Of a DNA stretch of 64,000 nucleotides, positions 9,401-16,499 are shown piece by piece. The position numbers and the translations under genes were made by a program. This stretch comes from Clostridia bacterium (GTDB taxonomy: Bacteria; Bacillota; Clostridia; Christensenellales; Aristaeellaceae). The stretch covers positions 83,594-147,593 of the forward strand of contig JAFSOC010000014.1 of assembly GCA_017447185.1 (NCBI GenBank), read 5' to 3'. Below the pieces are notes generated by a model. That model made no database searches, had not been told where the DNA came from, and saw only the letters and a program-made list of their open reading frames with translations. The first letter of the stretch is position 1, and every line of letters begins with the position of its first letter.

Positions 9401-10822
9401 GATATCCTGCACATCTTCCCATGTATAATGAAAGGCTTTGGCCAGCTGTTTCAGCCGGTCTTCATCCACGGTCTCCGTTTCTTCCGGAGCACCCGGCAGG
9501 TCCCCTAGCCGGATCAGGTTCTGCATCCATTCCGTATAGGGGAACGCATGGGCATAGCGGGTTTTCACCTCGCTGCTTTCGGACAGCCGTCCGGTCTCCA
9601 GGTCCGCCTCCAGCACATCGCCGGATTTCAGCTTCCACCGGCGGATAATATGCGCGTTTTCCTCGAACAGGACGCCGGCTTCCGACGAAAGAATCAGCCG
9701 GTGATCGTCCGTCAGCGCGCAGCGCAGCGGCCGCAATCCGTTCCGGTCCAGGGAAGCGCAGATCTTCTCCCCATCCGTATAGAGCACCGCCGCCGGCCCG
9801 TCCCAAGGTTCCATCATCGTAGCATAATAACGGTACAGATCCCGCCAGGGCGTCTCCCGCTCCCGGATCCCCTGCCAGGGTTCCGGCATCAGGATCATGC
9901 CGGCCAGGGACAGCGGAATGCCGTTCATCGTCAGGAACTCCAGCGTGTTGTCCAGCATCTGGCTGTCGCTGCCACCTTCCGCCACCACCGGAAGCACCCG
10001 CTGCATCTCCTCGCCCATCACGGCAGAGCGCATGGTTTCCTCCCGGGCCTTCATCCGGTCGTGGTTGCCGCGGATCGTATTGATTTCCCCGTTGTGAAGC
10101 AGCATCCGCTGGGGATGTGCCTTGCTCCAGGAGGGGAAAGTATTGGTGGAGAAACGGGAATGGACCATGGCCATCCGGCTCACATACCGCGCGTCCTGCA
10201 GGTCGTCATAGAAGGACCGCAGCTGGTTTACCAGCATCATGCCCTTATAAACAATCGTACGGCAGGAAAGCGAACAGATATAGGTATCCGTATCCTGCTT
10301 TTCAAAAACGCGGCGCAGCACATACAGCCGCCGGTCAAAATCCTGGCCGGCGCTGACATTCCCGGGACGGCGCAGGAAACACTGGCGGATCCGCGGCATC
10401 GTGCTGCGGGCGCCGGCGCCCAGCTGCGCCGGATGGCAGGGAACATTCCGCCATCCCAGGATTTCGATCCGCTCGGAGGCAGCCAGCTGTTCGAAAATCC
10501 GGCAGGTGTTTTCGGCGCTGACTTCATCTTCCGGCAAAAAAAACATCCCCACGCCGTAGTCTCCCGGCCGGCCAAGCTGGATTCCTTCCTCCAGGGCCCA
10601 GGCGGAAAAAAGGCTGTGGGGCAGTTCTGTCAGTATTCCGACCCCGTCGCCGGTCGTGCCAAGCGCGTCGCTCCCGGCCCGGTGGGCCAGGCGCTCCACA
10701 ATGGAAAGCGCCTGGTCGACCGTCCGGTGTGTGGCGCGGCCGTTCAGGTCCGCAACCGCACCGACGCCGCAGTTTTCATGTTCCAGTTCCTCATGATAAA
10801 GGGGATATCTGCGGTCCTGCAT
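6494..10822 (-). CDS. gltB: Glutamate synthase large subunit
   Basis: GltB hydrolyses glutamine, channels ammonia and reductively aminates 2-oxoglutarate to give two glutamates. Residues 1-17 form a short propeptide before Cys18 (ENCGVGAV), the class II amidotransferase nucleophile. The domains that follow are the amidotransferase (18 to about 400), a central domain, the FMN-binding synthase domain (about 770-1150) and the C-terminal glutamine-rich beta-helix (GXGXG, about 1200-1400). The [3Fe-4S] ligands Cys1109, Cys1115 and Cys1120 lie in RVCHLGTCPFG. The length of 1,442 residues is slightly shorter than the usual 1,480-1,520. It follows the ANTAR gene by 3 bp and precedes gltD by 2 bp, so the three are tightly coupled. 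Confidence 0.97.
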   Translation of the reverse strand: MQDRRYPLYHEELEHENCGVGAVADLNGRATHRTVDQALSIVERLAHRAGSDALGTTGDGVGILTELPHSLFSAWALEEGIQLGRPGDYGVGMFFLPEDEVSAENTCRIFEQLAASERIEILGWRNVPCHPAQLGAGARSTMPRIRQCFLRRPGNVSAGQDFDRRLYVLRRVFEKQDTDTYICSLSCRTIVYKGMMLVNQLRSFYDDLQDARYVSRMAMVHSRFSTNTFPSWSKAHPQRMLLHNGEINTIRGNHDRMKAREETMRSAVMGEEMQRVLPVVAEGGSDSQMLDNTLEFLTMNGIPLSLAGMILMPEPWQGIRERETPWRDLYRYYATMMEPWDGPAAVLYTDGEKICASLDRNGLRPLRCALTDDHRLILSSEAGVLFEENAHIIRRWKLKSGDVLEADLETGRLSESSEVKTRYAHAFPYTEWMQNLIRLGDLPGAPEETETVDEDRLKQLAKAFHYTWEDVQDILRPMAENGTEPIVSMGADEPLAALSKTHPSLFDYFKQRFAQVTNPPIDALREEIKTDCSVYIGDDGNLLSHDPENCTVLELPTPVLAEEEFRRIRNLDHPSFKVRTVSLLYPKDGTLRDALADLFAACDRACRDRVNVLILSDRGVDADHLAIPSLLAVSALEQHLIRIKKRTAVSVVLESGEPRDVHQLALLVAFGARAVNPYLAHAWVRELCREGAVSLKPEEALARYDRALTAGVLKIASKMGVSTLQAYQSAQLFEAVGLDRPFVEKYFTNTPCALGGTDLNRVEADIRFHHGEAFCRTEGRGLPAVGVHRLRTGPQAEEHLYSPETIHLLQEAVWTDSRELFDKYAAGIEKEGPRTIRSMLDFRYEACREIPLSEVEPVEAIVKRFRTGAMSYGSISQEAHECMARAMNHLGGRSNSGEGGELPERFGTDLNSAIKQVASGRFGVTREYLLSAKEIQIKMAQGAKPGEGGHLPGAKVTESVAKTRCSTPGISLISPPPHHDIYSIEDLAELIYDLQCANEQAKITVKLVSSSGVGTIASGVAKAGAGGILISGGEGGTGAVPLSSVHHAGLPWEIGLAEAHQVLCRNRLRQTVTLETDGKLMTGHDVAVALLLGAEEFGFATAPLVTMGCRMMRVCHLGTCPFGIATQNPELRKKFAGKPEYVERFMIFIAQQLREIMAKLGARTVGELVGRSDLLKVKPDAALDLSDLTGFARNTHFRPEAKHDFRLAERTDARLFQNHVHLMTTDRAFGTMLRGEKNIQALGCGGQSFGAFLPAGQAITLYGVANDYLGKGLSGGTLAVCPPADSIWRQEDTLIGNVALYGATGGYAFVAGMAGERFAVRNSGAWAVAEGVGDHGCEYMTGGRVAVLGPVGDNFAAGMSGGIAWVLDENDTLKDHLNTGHVRMYPVRPEEAADLERLLTMHAKATGSKKAGEILAAFAQYLPKFRAVISDEYLAYLQNKGA

Positions 10823-10825
10823 TTT

Positions 10826-11362
10826 TCATCCCTGCTTTTTACTGTTTTGTTGCACAATCCTGGCAGCATAATCCGCCATCTTCGTACTGTGATCCATGGC
10901 CTGCTTCTGCAGCAGGTGATGCGCCTCCGGTTCTGTAATATGCAGCTGTTTCATCAGGATTTCCTTTGCCTGCTCCACAATCTGCCTTTCCGCTCCCATC
11001 CGTTTCGGCATTTTCATCCGGTGCAGCTGGTTCAGCATTTCCAGCGCGCCGAGAATCGCCTGTCCGCTCGTAGGCAGCGCCAGCCGGAAAATCTCGGAGG
11101 ATTCGCAGCTCTCGAGAACTGCCGGCCTGGCAATCAGCAGGATCTGCACCCTGTCTCCGTAATCCCATACCAGATCATCCGGACTGCAGTCCGGCAGCTG
11201 GCCCAGGAAAATGACAATACTGTCTTCACTTTCCGTGAGGGCACGCCGCAGGCTGCTTCCGGAGGAACAGCACCGGTACACGGAAGAACCGGAGGAGGCC
11301 AGCAGCCTGGTCATCTGATCCCGGTTCGTTTCCGAAGCGCCGGCAATGATCATTCGAGCCAC
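10826..11362 (-). CDS. ANTAR-domain RNA-binding regulator
   Basis: A 178-residue protein whose C-terminus (about 115-172, from ERQIVEQAKEILMKQLHITE to the final helix) matches the ANTAR three-helix fold that binds nascent RNA and prevents transcription termination. The N-terminal 105 residues look like a degenerate receiver domain (MIIAGASETNRDQMTRLL, VQILLIARPA), but no clear phosphoacceptor aspartate stands out, so it may be a pseudo-receiver. The GTG at 11362 is chosen because GGAGG lies 7-8 bp upstream; the ATG three codons in is too far from it. The gene sits 42 bp after glnA and 3 bp before gltB. ANTAR proteins in this setting are known to control nitrogen genes. Candidate targets are the glnA, asnB and amtB leaders described here. 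Confidence 0.85.
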   Translation of the reverse strand: MARMIIAGASETNRDQMTRLLASSGSSVYRCCSSGSSLRRALTESEDSIVIFLGQLPDCSPDDLVWDYGDRVQILLIARPAVLESCESSEIFRLALPTSGQAILGALEMLNQLHRMKMPKRMGAERQIVEQAKEILMKQLHITEPEAHHLLQKQAMDHSTKMADYAARIVQQNSKKQG

Positions 11363-11404
11363 TCGTCTTCCTCCTCTCCGTTACAGATTTGGACGCAATC
11401 CGGA

Positions 11405-12736
11405 TTAATACATCACAATGTAGCGATCAATCTCCCAGCTGCTCACATGGGTGCGGTACGCATCCCATTCCTTTTCCTTGCCTTCCACATACTGGCCCAT
11501 GACATGCTCACCCAGCGCGGCGCAGATCACGTCGTCCGCCTTCAGGCAGTCCACAGCTTCCTTCAGTGTGCCGGGCAGGGAACGGATGCCCTTGGCTTCG
11601 CGGGTCACCGCGTCCATCGCGAAGATGTTCTCGGTGATTTCTTCCGGAGGCGTGAGGCCCTTCTTAATGCCATCCAGACCGGCAGCCAGGCAGACCGCCA
11701 TGTTCAGGTACGGGTTGCAGCTGGGATCCGGGCAGCGCAGTTCAACGCGCGTTCCCATACCGCGGGATGCGGGAATACGGATGAGCGCAGAACGGTTGCT
11801 GGCACTCCAGGCCAGGTAGCAGGGCGCTTCATAGCCGGGAACCAGGCGCTTGTAGCTGTTTACCAGCGGGTTGGTTATCGCCGCCATGCCGCGAATGTGC
11901 TCCAGGATGCCGGCGATGAAGGAATAGGCTTCCTTGCTCAGTCCGCGCTTGTCGGAAGGATCGGCAAACACATTCTTGCCGTCCTTGAACAGGCTCATAT
12001 TGGTATGCATGCCGCTGCCGTTGATTCCGAAAACGGGCTTGGGCATGAAGGTCGCATGCAGGCCGTTCTTCTGGGCCAGCGTTTTCACTGCCAGTTTGAA
12101 GGTCATGATGTTGTCCGCTGCCTTCAGCGCATCGGCATACTTGAAGTCGATCTCGTGCTGGCCGGCTGCCACTTCATGATGGCTGGCTTCAATTTCAAAG
12201 CCCATCTGCTCCAGTGCCAGGCAGATCTCACGCCGGGTGCTTTCGCCGTGATCCAGCGGTCCAAGGTCGAAGTATCCGGCTTCGTCCGAGGTCGCGGTGG
12301 TGGGCTTGCCCTCTTCATCCGTCTGGAAGAGGAAGAATTCCATTTCCGGACCGACGTTGAAGGAATATCCCATCTCCGCCGCTTCCGCCAGCACCTTCTT
12401 CAGCACGCCGCGGGGATCGCCGGCAAAGGGCGTTCCGTCCGGATTGTATACGTCGCAGATCAGCCGGGCGACTTTCCCGTGCTGCGGACGCCAGGGCAGA
12501 ATCGTGAAGGTGTCCAGGTCGGGCCGCAGGTACTGGTCGCTCTCATTGATGCGGACGAAGCCCTCGATGGAACTGCCGTCGATCATGATCTCATTGTTGA
12601 CCGCCTTTTCAATCTGGCTGGCAGTGATGGCCACATTCTTCAGCTGACCGAAAATATCGGTGAACTGCATGCGGATAAATTCCACATCACCTTCCCGGAC
12701 CATGCGGATGATATCTTCCTTCGTGAATCTGCTCAT
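11405..12736 (-). CDS. glnA: Glutamine synthetase, type I
   Basis: Glutamine synthetase joins ammonia and glutamate with ATP. The 443-residue length and the absence of the adenylylation loop of GSI-beta enzymes place it with the GSI-alpha type of Firmicutes. Beta-grasp region ([15 protein letters not shown]), DGSSIEGF near 53, the metal-ligand stretch [31 protein letters not shown] and NRSALIRIP are all present. Start ATG at 12736 has GAGGAGG 9 bp upstream. It is the first gene of the nitrogen operon and is preceded by a consensus promoter with a 20-bp palindrome and a leader terminator hairpin. Confidence 0.97.
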   Translation of the reverse strand: MSRFTKEDIIRMVREGDVEFIRMQFTDIFGQLKNVAITASQIEKAVNNEIMIDGSSIEGFVRINESDQYLRPDLDTFTILPWRPQHGKVARLICDVYNPDGTPFAGDPRGVLKKVLAEAAEMGYSFNVGPEMEFFLFQTDEEGKPTTATSDEAGYFDLGPLDHGESTRREICLALEQMGFEIEASHHEVAAGQHEIDFKYADALKAADNIMTFKLAVKTLAQKNGLHATFMPKPVFGINGSGMHTNMSLFKDGKNVFADPSDKRGLSKEAYSFIAGILEHIRGMAAITNPLVNSYKRLVPGYEAPCYLAWSASNRSALIRIPASRGMGTRVELRCPDPSCNPYLNMAVCLAAGLDGIKKGLTPPEEITENIFAMDAVTREAKGIRSLPGTLKEAVDCLKADDVICAALGEHVMGQYVEGKEKEWDAYRTHVSSWEIDRYIVMY

Positions 12737-12756
12737 AACAACAACCTCCTCAAATC

Positions 12757-12798
12757 AAAAACAGGCAAGTTCAGCCATCGGATCATGGCTCCCTTGCC
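12757..12798 (-). promoter_or_regulatory. Leader attenuator hairpin of glnA
   Basis: On the minus strand GGCAAG pairs with CTTGCC and an inner AGCCAT pairs with ATGGCT (loop GATCCG), followed by TGTTTTTG. The hairpin starts close to the predicted transcript 5' end and finishes just before the GAGGAGG ribosome binding site, so it can only act as a leader terminator or a translation-linked structure. The 5' arm lies in the box CAAGGCAAGGGAG shared with amtB and asnB leaders. Confidence 0.65.
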
Positions 12799-12805
12799 TT
12801 GTATG

Positions 12806-12825
12806 CCGGGATCATACCATCCCGG
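12806..12825. promoter_or_regulatory. Palindromic operator candidate over the glnA -10 element
   Basis: A perfect 7-6-7 inverted repeat, CCGGGAT-N6-ATCCCGG, spans the -10 hexamer of the glnA promoter. A related half, CCGGGATGATACCAT, covers the -10 element of the divergent asnB promoter about 100 bp away. A repressor binding here would block RNA polymerase; the protein is not identified in this window. Confidence 0.55.
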
Positions 12826-12839
12826 TTTTCGCCTGTCAA
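12811..12839 (-). promoter_or_regulatory. Sigma-A type promoter for glnA
   Basis: TTGACA (12839-12834) and TATGAT (12816-12811) are 17 bp apart on the minus strand. The expected start site is about 7 nt after the -10 element, giving a leader of roughly 65-70 nt. Confidence 0.85.
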
Positions 12840-12903
12840 GCGTTTTGGACCGGCTGAAATTGTTTTCCCTTTGTTTTCCCCTTCCCGCTTTTCCGTGATC
12901 TCC

Positions 12904-12932
12904 TTGACAAGCCTTTCCCGGGATGATACCAT
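12904..12932 (+). promoter_or_regulatory. Sigma-A type promoter for asnB
   Basis: TTGACA (12904-12909) and TACCAT (12927-12932) with 17 bp between them. The spacer and -10 contain CCGGGATGATACCAT, which resembles one arm of the glnA palindrome plus its -10 element. It is divergent from the glnA promoter, with the two -35 elements about 65 bp apart. Confidence 0.75.
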
Positions 12933-12940
12933 ACCTGCCA

Positions 12941-12999
12941 TCAAGACAAGGGAGTCCTGAAATGGGGCTTCCTGTTTTTTTGTTCCTTCCCCATTTCAG
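12941..12999 (+). promoter_or_regulatory. asnB leader with mutually exclusive terminator and antiterminator
   Basis: The terminator is GGGAGTCC (12950-12957) paired with GGGCTTCC (12965-12972), followed by seven T residues (12975-12981). The antiterminator is CTGAAATGGGG (12957-12967), which is perfectly complementary over 11 bp to CCCCATTTCAG (12989-12999); it uses up the 3' arm of the terminator and loops out the T-run. The ribosome binding site follows at about 13002. The leader begins with CAAGACAAGGGAG, the box shared with glnA and amtB. This is the layout of an RNA switch; what selects between the folds is unknown, the ANTAR protein being the nearest candidate. Confidence 0.7.
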
Positions 13000-13016
13000 T
13001 TCAGGAGGCGATCCGT

Positions 13017-14597
13017 ATGTGTTCCATCTTCGGTCTGACCAGTTCCAGAGTTCCCCGGGATCTGATTGAAACCTGCTTCAACCGCACGATCTCGCGGGGA
13101 CCGGACATGAGCCGGCTGGAAGAGATCCCCGACGGGATTCTCGGTTTCCATCGCCTGGCCATCATGGGCCTGAATGAAAAGGGCATGCAGCCCTTCCATC
13201 TCGGGAAGGACGCGGTCGTCTGCAATGGTGAACTGTACGGTTTCCGTCCCCTGCGGGAGCGGCTCATGGAGACCTATGAGCTGCAGGGGGAATCCGACTG
13301 TGAAATTCTTCTTCCCCTGTATCATGAATACGGAGTGGAAATGTTCAAAACCCTGGACGCCGAGTTTGCCCTGATCCTCTATGACGGTGAGCAGAACAAA
13401 GTCATCGCCGCCCGGGATCCCATCGGTATCCGGCCTCTGTATTACGGCCGCCTGGAAGACGGAGAATGGGCCTTCGCCAGCGAACCGAAGAACCTGATGG
13501 GCCTGTGCGAAACCATCCTGCCCTTCCCGCCCGGCCATTACTGGGTCGACGGGAAATTCATCCCCTATGCCGATCCCTCCCATGTGGACCGGTTTATTAT
13601 GGAAAACGAGGACGTGGTCTGCAGGGAACTGAACCGCCTGCTGACCGAGGGCGTGAAAAAGCGGCTGGACGCGGATGCCCCCATCGGCTTCCTGCTCTCC
13701 GGCGGCCTGGATTCCTCCCTCGTGTGCGCCATCGCCCAGAAACTGCTCCCCCATCCGATCCGAACCTTCGCCATCGGCATGGATATTGACGCCATCGACC
13801 TGAAATACGCCCGCATCGTCGCGGATTATATCGGTTCGGAGCATACTGAGGTCATCATCTCCGAAAAGGACGTGCTGGAGGCCCTGCCCACCGTCGTGGA
13901 GCTGCTGGGCACCTGGGATATCACAACCATCCGCGCCTCCATCGGCATGTATCTCGTCTGCAAATGGATCCATGAAAACACCGACGTACGCGTTCTGCTC
14001 ACCGGCGAAATTTCCGACGAACTCTTCGGATATAAATACACGGACTTTGCCCCCTCTGCCGCCGCCTTCCAGGAAGAAGCGGAAAAGCGGATCCGGGAGC
14101 TGCATGTTTACGACGTGCTGCGGGCGGACCGCTGCATTTCCGTCAACTCCCTGGAAGCACGCGTGCCCTTCGGTGACCTGGCCTTCGTGCACCATGCCAT
14201 GAAGATTGACCCGGAGCTGAAGATGAACAACCACAACATGGGCAAATACCTGATCCGCAAAGCCTTCGCGGAGGACAAAATCCTGCCGGATGAAATTCTC
14301 TGGCGGCAGAAGGCTGCTTTCTCCGACGCCGTGGGTCACTCCATGGTCAACGACCTGAAGGCCCTGGCGGAGAGAACCTATACCGACAAGGAATTTGAGG
14401 AAAAAGCAGCGAAATATGATTACTGCCCTCCCTTCACCAAGGAGAGCCTGCTGTACCGTGAACTGTTCGAACAGTATTATCCCGGCCAGGCCCGCATGAT
14501 TCCGGACTACTGGATGCCCAACAGAACCTGGCCCGGCTGCAATGTGGACGATCCTTCCGCCCGGGTGCTTTCGAACTACGGGGACAGCGGAAAATAA
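13017..14597 (+). CDS. asnB: Asparagine synthase (glutamine-hydrolysing)
   Basis: The protein makes asparagine from aspartate, glutamine and ATP. MCSIFGL places the amidotransferase nucleophile at Cys2, and VVCNGELYG and [13 protein letters not shown] are class II amidotransferase motifs. The synthetase domain carries the PP-loop SGGLDSS near residue 230, then [13 protein letters not shown] and LEARVPF, the AsnB signatures. At 526 residues it is close to E. coli AsnB (554). GGAGG lies 8 bp before the ATG. Its regulated leader and its place opposite glnA suggest control by nitrogen or glutamine supply. guaA follows after 19 bp, so both are probably on one transcript. Confidence 0.95.
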   Translation: MCSIFGLTSSRVPRDLIETCFNRTISRGPDMSRLEEIPDGILGFHRLAIMGLNEKGMQPFHLGKDAVVCNGELYGFRPLRERLMETYELQGESDCEILLPLYHEYGVEMFKTLDAEFALILYDGEQNKVIAARDPIGIRPLYYGRLEDGEWAFASEPKNLMGLCETILPFPPGHYWVDGKFIPYADPSHVDRFIMENEDVVCRELNRLLTEGVKKRLDADAPIGFLLSGGLDSSLVCAIAQKLLPHPIRTFAIGMDIDAIDLKYARIVADYIGSEHTEVIISEKDVLEALPTVVELLGTWDITTIRASIGMYLVCKWIHENTDVRVLLTGEISDELFGYKYTDFAPSAAAFQEEAEKRIRELHVYDVLRADRCISVNSLEARVPFGDLAFVHHAMKIDPELKMNNHNMGKYLIRKAFAEDKILPDEILWRQKAAFSDAVGHSMVNDLKALAERTYTDKEFEEKAAKYDYCPPFTKESLLYRELFEQYYPGQARMIPDYWMPNRTWPGCNVDDPSARVLSNYGDSGK

Positions 14598-14616
14598 TCA
14601 TTTTCAGGAGGCTCCA

Positions 14617-16161
14617 ATGGCGGACCATCAGAAAATACTGATCCTGGATTTCGGCGGCCAGTACACCCAGCTCATCGCCCGCCGGGTTCGTGAATGCCAT
14701 GTCTATTCAGAAGTCGTTCCCTGGAACATTCCGCTCGGGGAGATCCTTTCCCGCGCGCCCCAGGGAATCATTCTTTCCGGCGGTCCTTCCACGGTCCGCG
14801 ATCCGAACGCGCCGATGATCGATCCTGCGCTGTATGACGCGGGAATTCCCATCCTCGGCATCTGCTACGGCATGCAGCTGACCGCGCACCTGCTGGGCGG
14901 CAGGGTGGAAAAAGCGAAGGAGCGGGAATACGGCCGGGTCACCGTCCGCATGAAGGAACAAGCCGGCCTGTTCGGCGGCATGAAGCCTGCGTCCAGCTGC
15001 TGGATGAGCCACACCTGGCAGGTCTGTGACTGTCCGGAAGGCTTTCGCGTTATCGCGGAAACGGACAACTGCGCCGTAGCCGCCATGGTGAATGACGCGA
15101 AAAAGATCTGCTGCGTGCAGTTCCATCCGGAGGTCACCCATACCGAAGAAGGCACCATGCTGATCCGGAATTTCCTGTTCCGCTTCTGCGGCTGCACCGG
15201 CGACTGGACCATGAACGCCTTCGCCGAAACCGCCATCCGCCAGATCAGGGAAACCGTCGGTGAAAACGGCACCGTTCTGCTGGCCCTCTCCGGCGGCGTG
15301 GATTCTTCCGTCGTCGCCGCCCTGATCTATAAAGCCATCGGCAGCCGGCTGACCTGCGTCTTCGTGGATCACGGCCTCCTGCGCAAAGGGGAAAGCGACC
15401 AGGTCTGCCACGTCTTCAGCCATCTCTTCCCGGTGCGCTTCATCCGTTCAGACGCTGCTGCCCGCTTCTTCGCGGATCTGCAGGGCGTAACCGATCCGGA
15501 GGAAAAGCGCCATATCATCGGCCGGGACTTCATTGAAGTCTTCCGGGACGAAGCAAAGTCCCTGGGGAAGATGGATTATTTCGCCCAGGGAACCATCTAT
15601 CCGGACGTGATCGAGAGCGGCCAGGGCACCAATGCCGCGGTCATCAAGAGCCACCACAATGTGGGCGGCCTGCCGAAAGAGTTGGGCTTTACCGAGCTGA
15701 TCGAACCCCTGCGCATGCTCTTTAAGGATGAAGTCCGCGCCCTGGGCGAAACCCTGGGCCTTCCCAGGGAACTGGTCTGGCGCCAGCCCTTCCCCGGCCC
15801 CGGCCTGGCCATCCGCATCATCGGCGAAGTCACGCCGGAAAAGGCGGAGATCGTCCGGGACAGCGATGCCATCTTTCGTGAGGAAATTGCCATCGCCGGC
15901 CTGGACCGCCATGTGAACCAGTATTTCACCGTCCTGACCGGCATCCAGAGCGTCGGCGTCATGGGCGACGAACGCACCTATGACTATACTGTCGCCCTCC
16001 GCGCCGTGACCACCGACGACTTTATGACTGCTGACTGGGCCCGGCTTCCATACGACCTGATTGCCCGCGTCTCCGCTCGCATCGTCAACGAAGTCGCCCA
16101 CGTCAGCCGCGTCGTTTTCGATGTAACGAGTAAGCCTCCGGCGAGTATTGAATGGGAATGA
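14617..16161 (+). CDS. guaA: GMP synthase (glutamine-hydrolysing)
   Basis: GuaA aminates XMP to GMP. The ATG at 14617 follows AGGAGG at a good distance and gives [20 protein letters not shown]; upstream in-frame codons overlap asnB. Class I amidotransferase motifs GICYGMQL (Cys near 87) and QFHPEVTHT are present, then the PP-loop SGGVDSS near 228 and the C-terminal dimerisation domain ending [10 protein letters not shown]. The 514-residue length is normal. The final 19 bp of coding and stop sequence are exactly repeated at 21119-21137, marking the gene end as the integration point of the islet downstream; the reading frame is intact. Confidence 0.97.
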   Translation: MADHQKILILDFGGQYTQLIARRVRECHVYSEVVPWNIPLGEILSRAPQGIILSGGPSTVRDPNAPMIDPALYDAGIPILGICYGMQLTAHLLGGRVEKAKEREYGRVTVRMKEQAGLFGGMKPASSCWMSHTWQVCDCPEGFRVIAETDNCAVAAMVNDAKKICCVQFHPEVTHTEEGTMLIRNFLFRFCGCTGDWTMNAFAETAIRQIRETVGENGTVLLALSGGVDSSVVAALIYKAIGSRLTCVFVDHGLLRKGESDQVCHVFSHLFPVRFIRSDAAARFFADLQGVTDPEEKRHIIGRDFIEVFRDEAKSLGKMDYFAQGTIYPDVIESGQGTNAAVIKSHHNVGGLPKELGFTELIEPLRMLFKDEVRALGETLGLPRELVWRQPFPGPGLAIRIIGEVTPEKAEIVRDSDAIFREEIAIAGLDRHVNQYFTVLTGIQSVGVMGDERTYDYTVALRAVTTDDFMTADWARLPYDLIARVSARIVNEVAHVSRVVFDVTSKPPASIEWE

Positions 16162-16163
16162 TA
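16145..16163 (+). repeat. Left direct repeat (att-like) at the guaA 3' end
   Basis: GTATTGAATGGGAATGATA covers the last codons and stop of guaA and is repeated without a mismatch at 21119-21137. Duplication of a gene 3' end at both borders of an insert is the mark left by site-specific recombinases that use such ends as attB. The guaA 3' end is a known integration hot spot in several phyla. Confidence 0.85.
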
Positions 16164-16499
16164 GCTTTTTGGTTTTACTTATCCCATATGTGCAGTGGCT
16201 TTCTTATTTGTCTCATTTCCCGGATACTCTTCAGAGTATCATCAATAATGTTGCCACCAAGCCAATAAAAACGATGCCAAGCGGCGAAATGGAATGGGAC
16301 TGATTACAAAGAAACGTGAGGATACATCGCTGACAACAATCGCGTTTTCAGTCCTGGTGACTAACATTTTCGGTTCCTTCAAACTTGCAGTTGAGGAGTC
16401 GGAAACAGAATCTTCATGTATAAATCCATTGTACGAAACTACAATAAATGGTATAGTTTGCTTGATTCATGCTGAAAAACCATTCCGGGAGTGAGTGCG
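16164..16499. other. Non-coding left end of the guaA islet
   Basis: This 336-bp stretch is AT-rich compared with its neighbours and shows no convincing gene. It contains a perfect 7-4-7 hairpin (GATACTC/GAGTATC, 16223-16240), one GTTGCCAC element, a degenerate copy of the guaA terminus (ATGGAATGGGACTGAT, 16289-16304) and the promoter of the surface-protein gene. A 66-codon open frame at 16294-16494 has no ribosome binding site and is not called. Confidence 0.6.
16429..16457 (+). promoter_or_regulatory. Promoter for the surface-protein gene
   Basis: TTGTAC (16429-16434) and TATAGT (16452-16457) with a 17-bp spacer, about 40 bp ahead of the start codon. It lies inside the islet, so the gene brings its own promoter. 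Confidence 0.6.

Noticed and set aside
12737-12998. Canonical two-hairpin ANTAR target upstream of glnA or asnB
   Set aside because: The predicted leaders have room for one main hairpin, and the six-base loop in glnA (GATCCG) lacks the A at position 1 and G at position 4 of the known motif.
16294-16494. 66-codon frame at the left end of the guaA islet
   Set aside because: It has no ribosome binding site and no recognisable domain, and it contains the promoter of the next gene.
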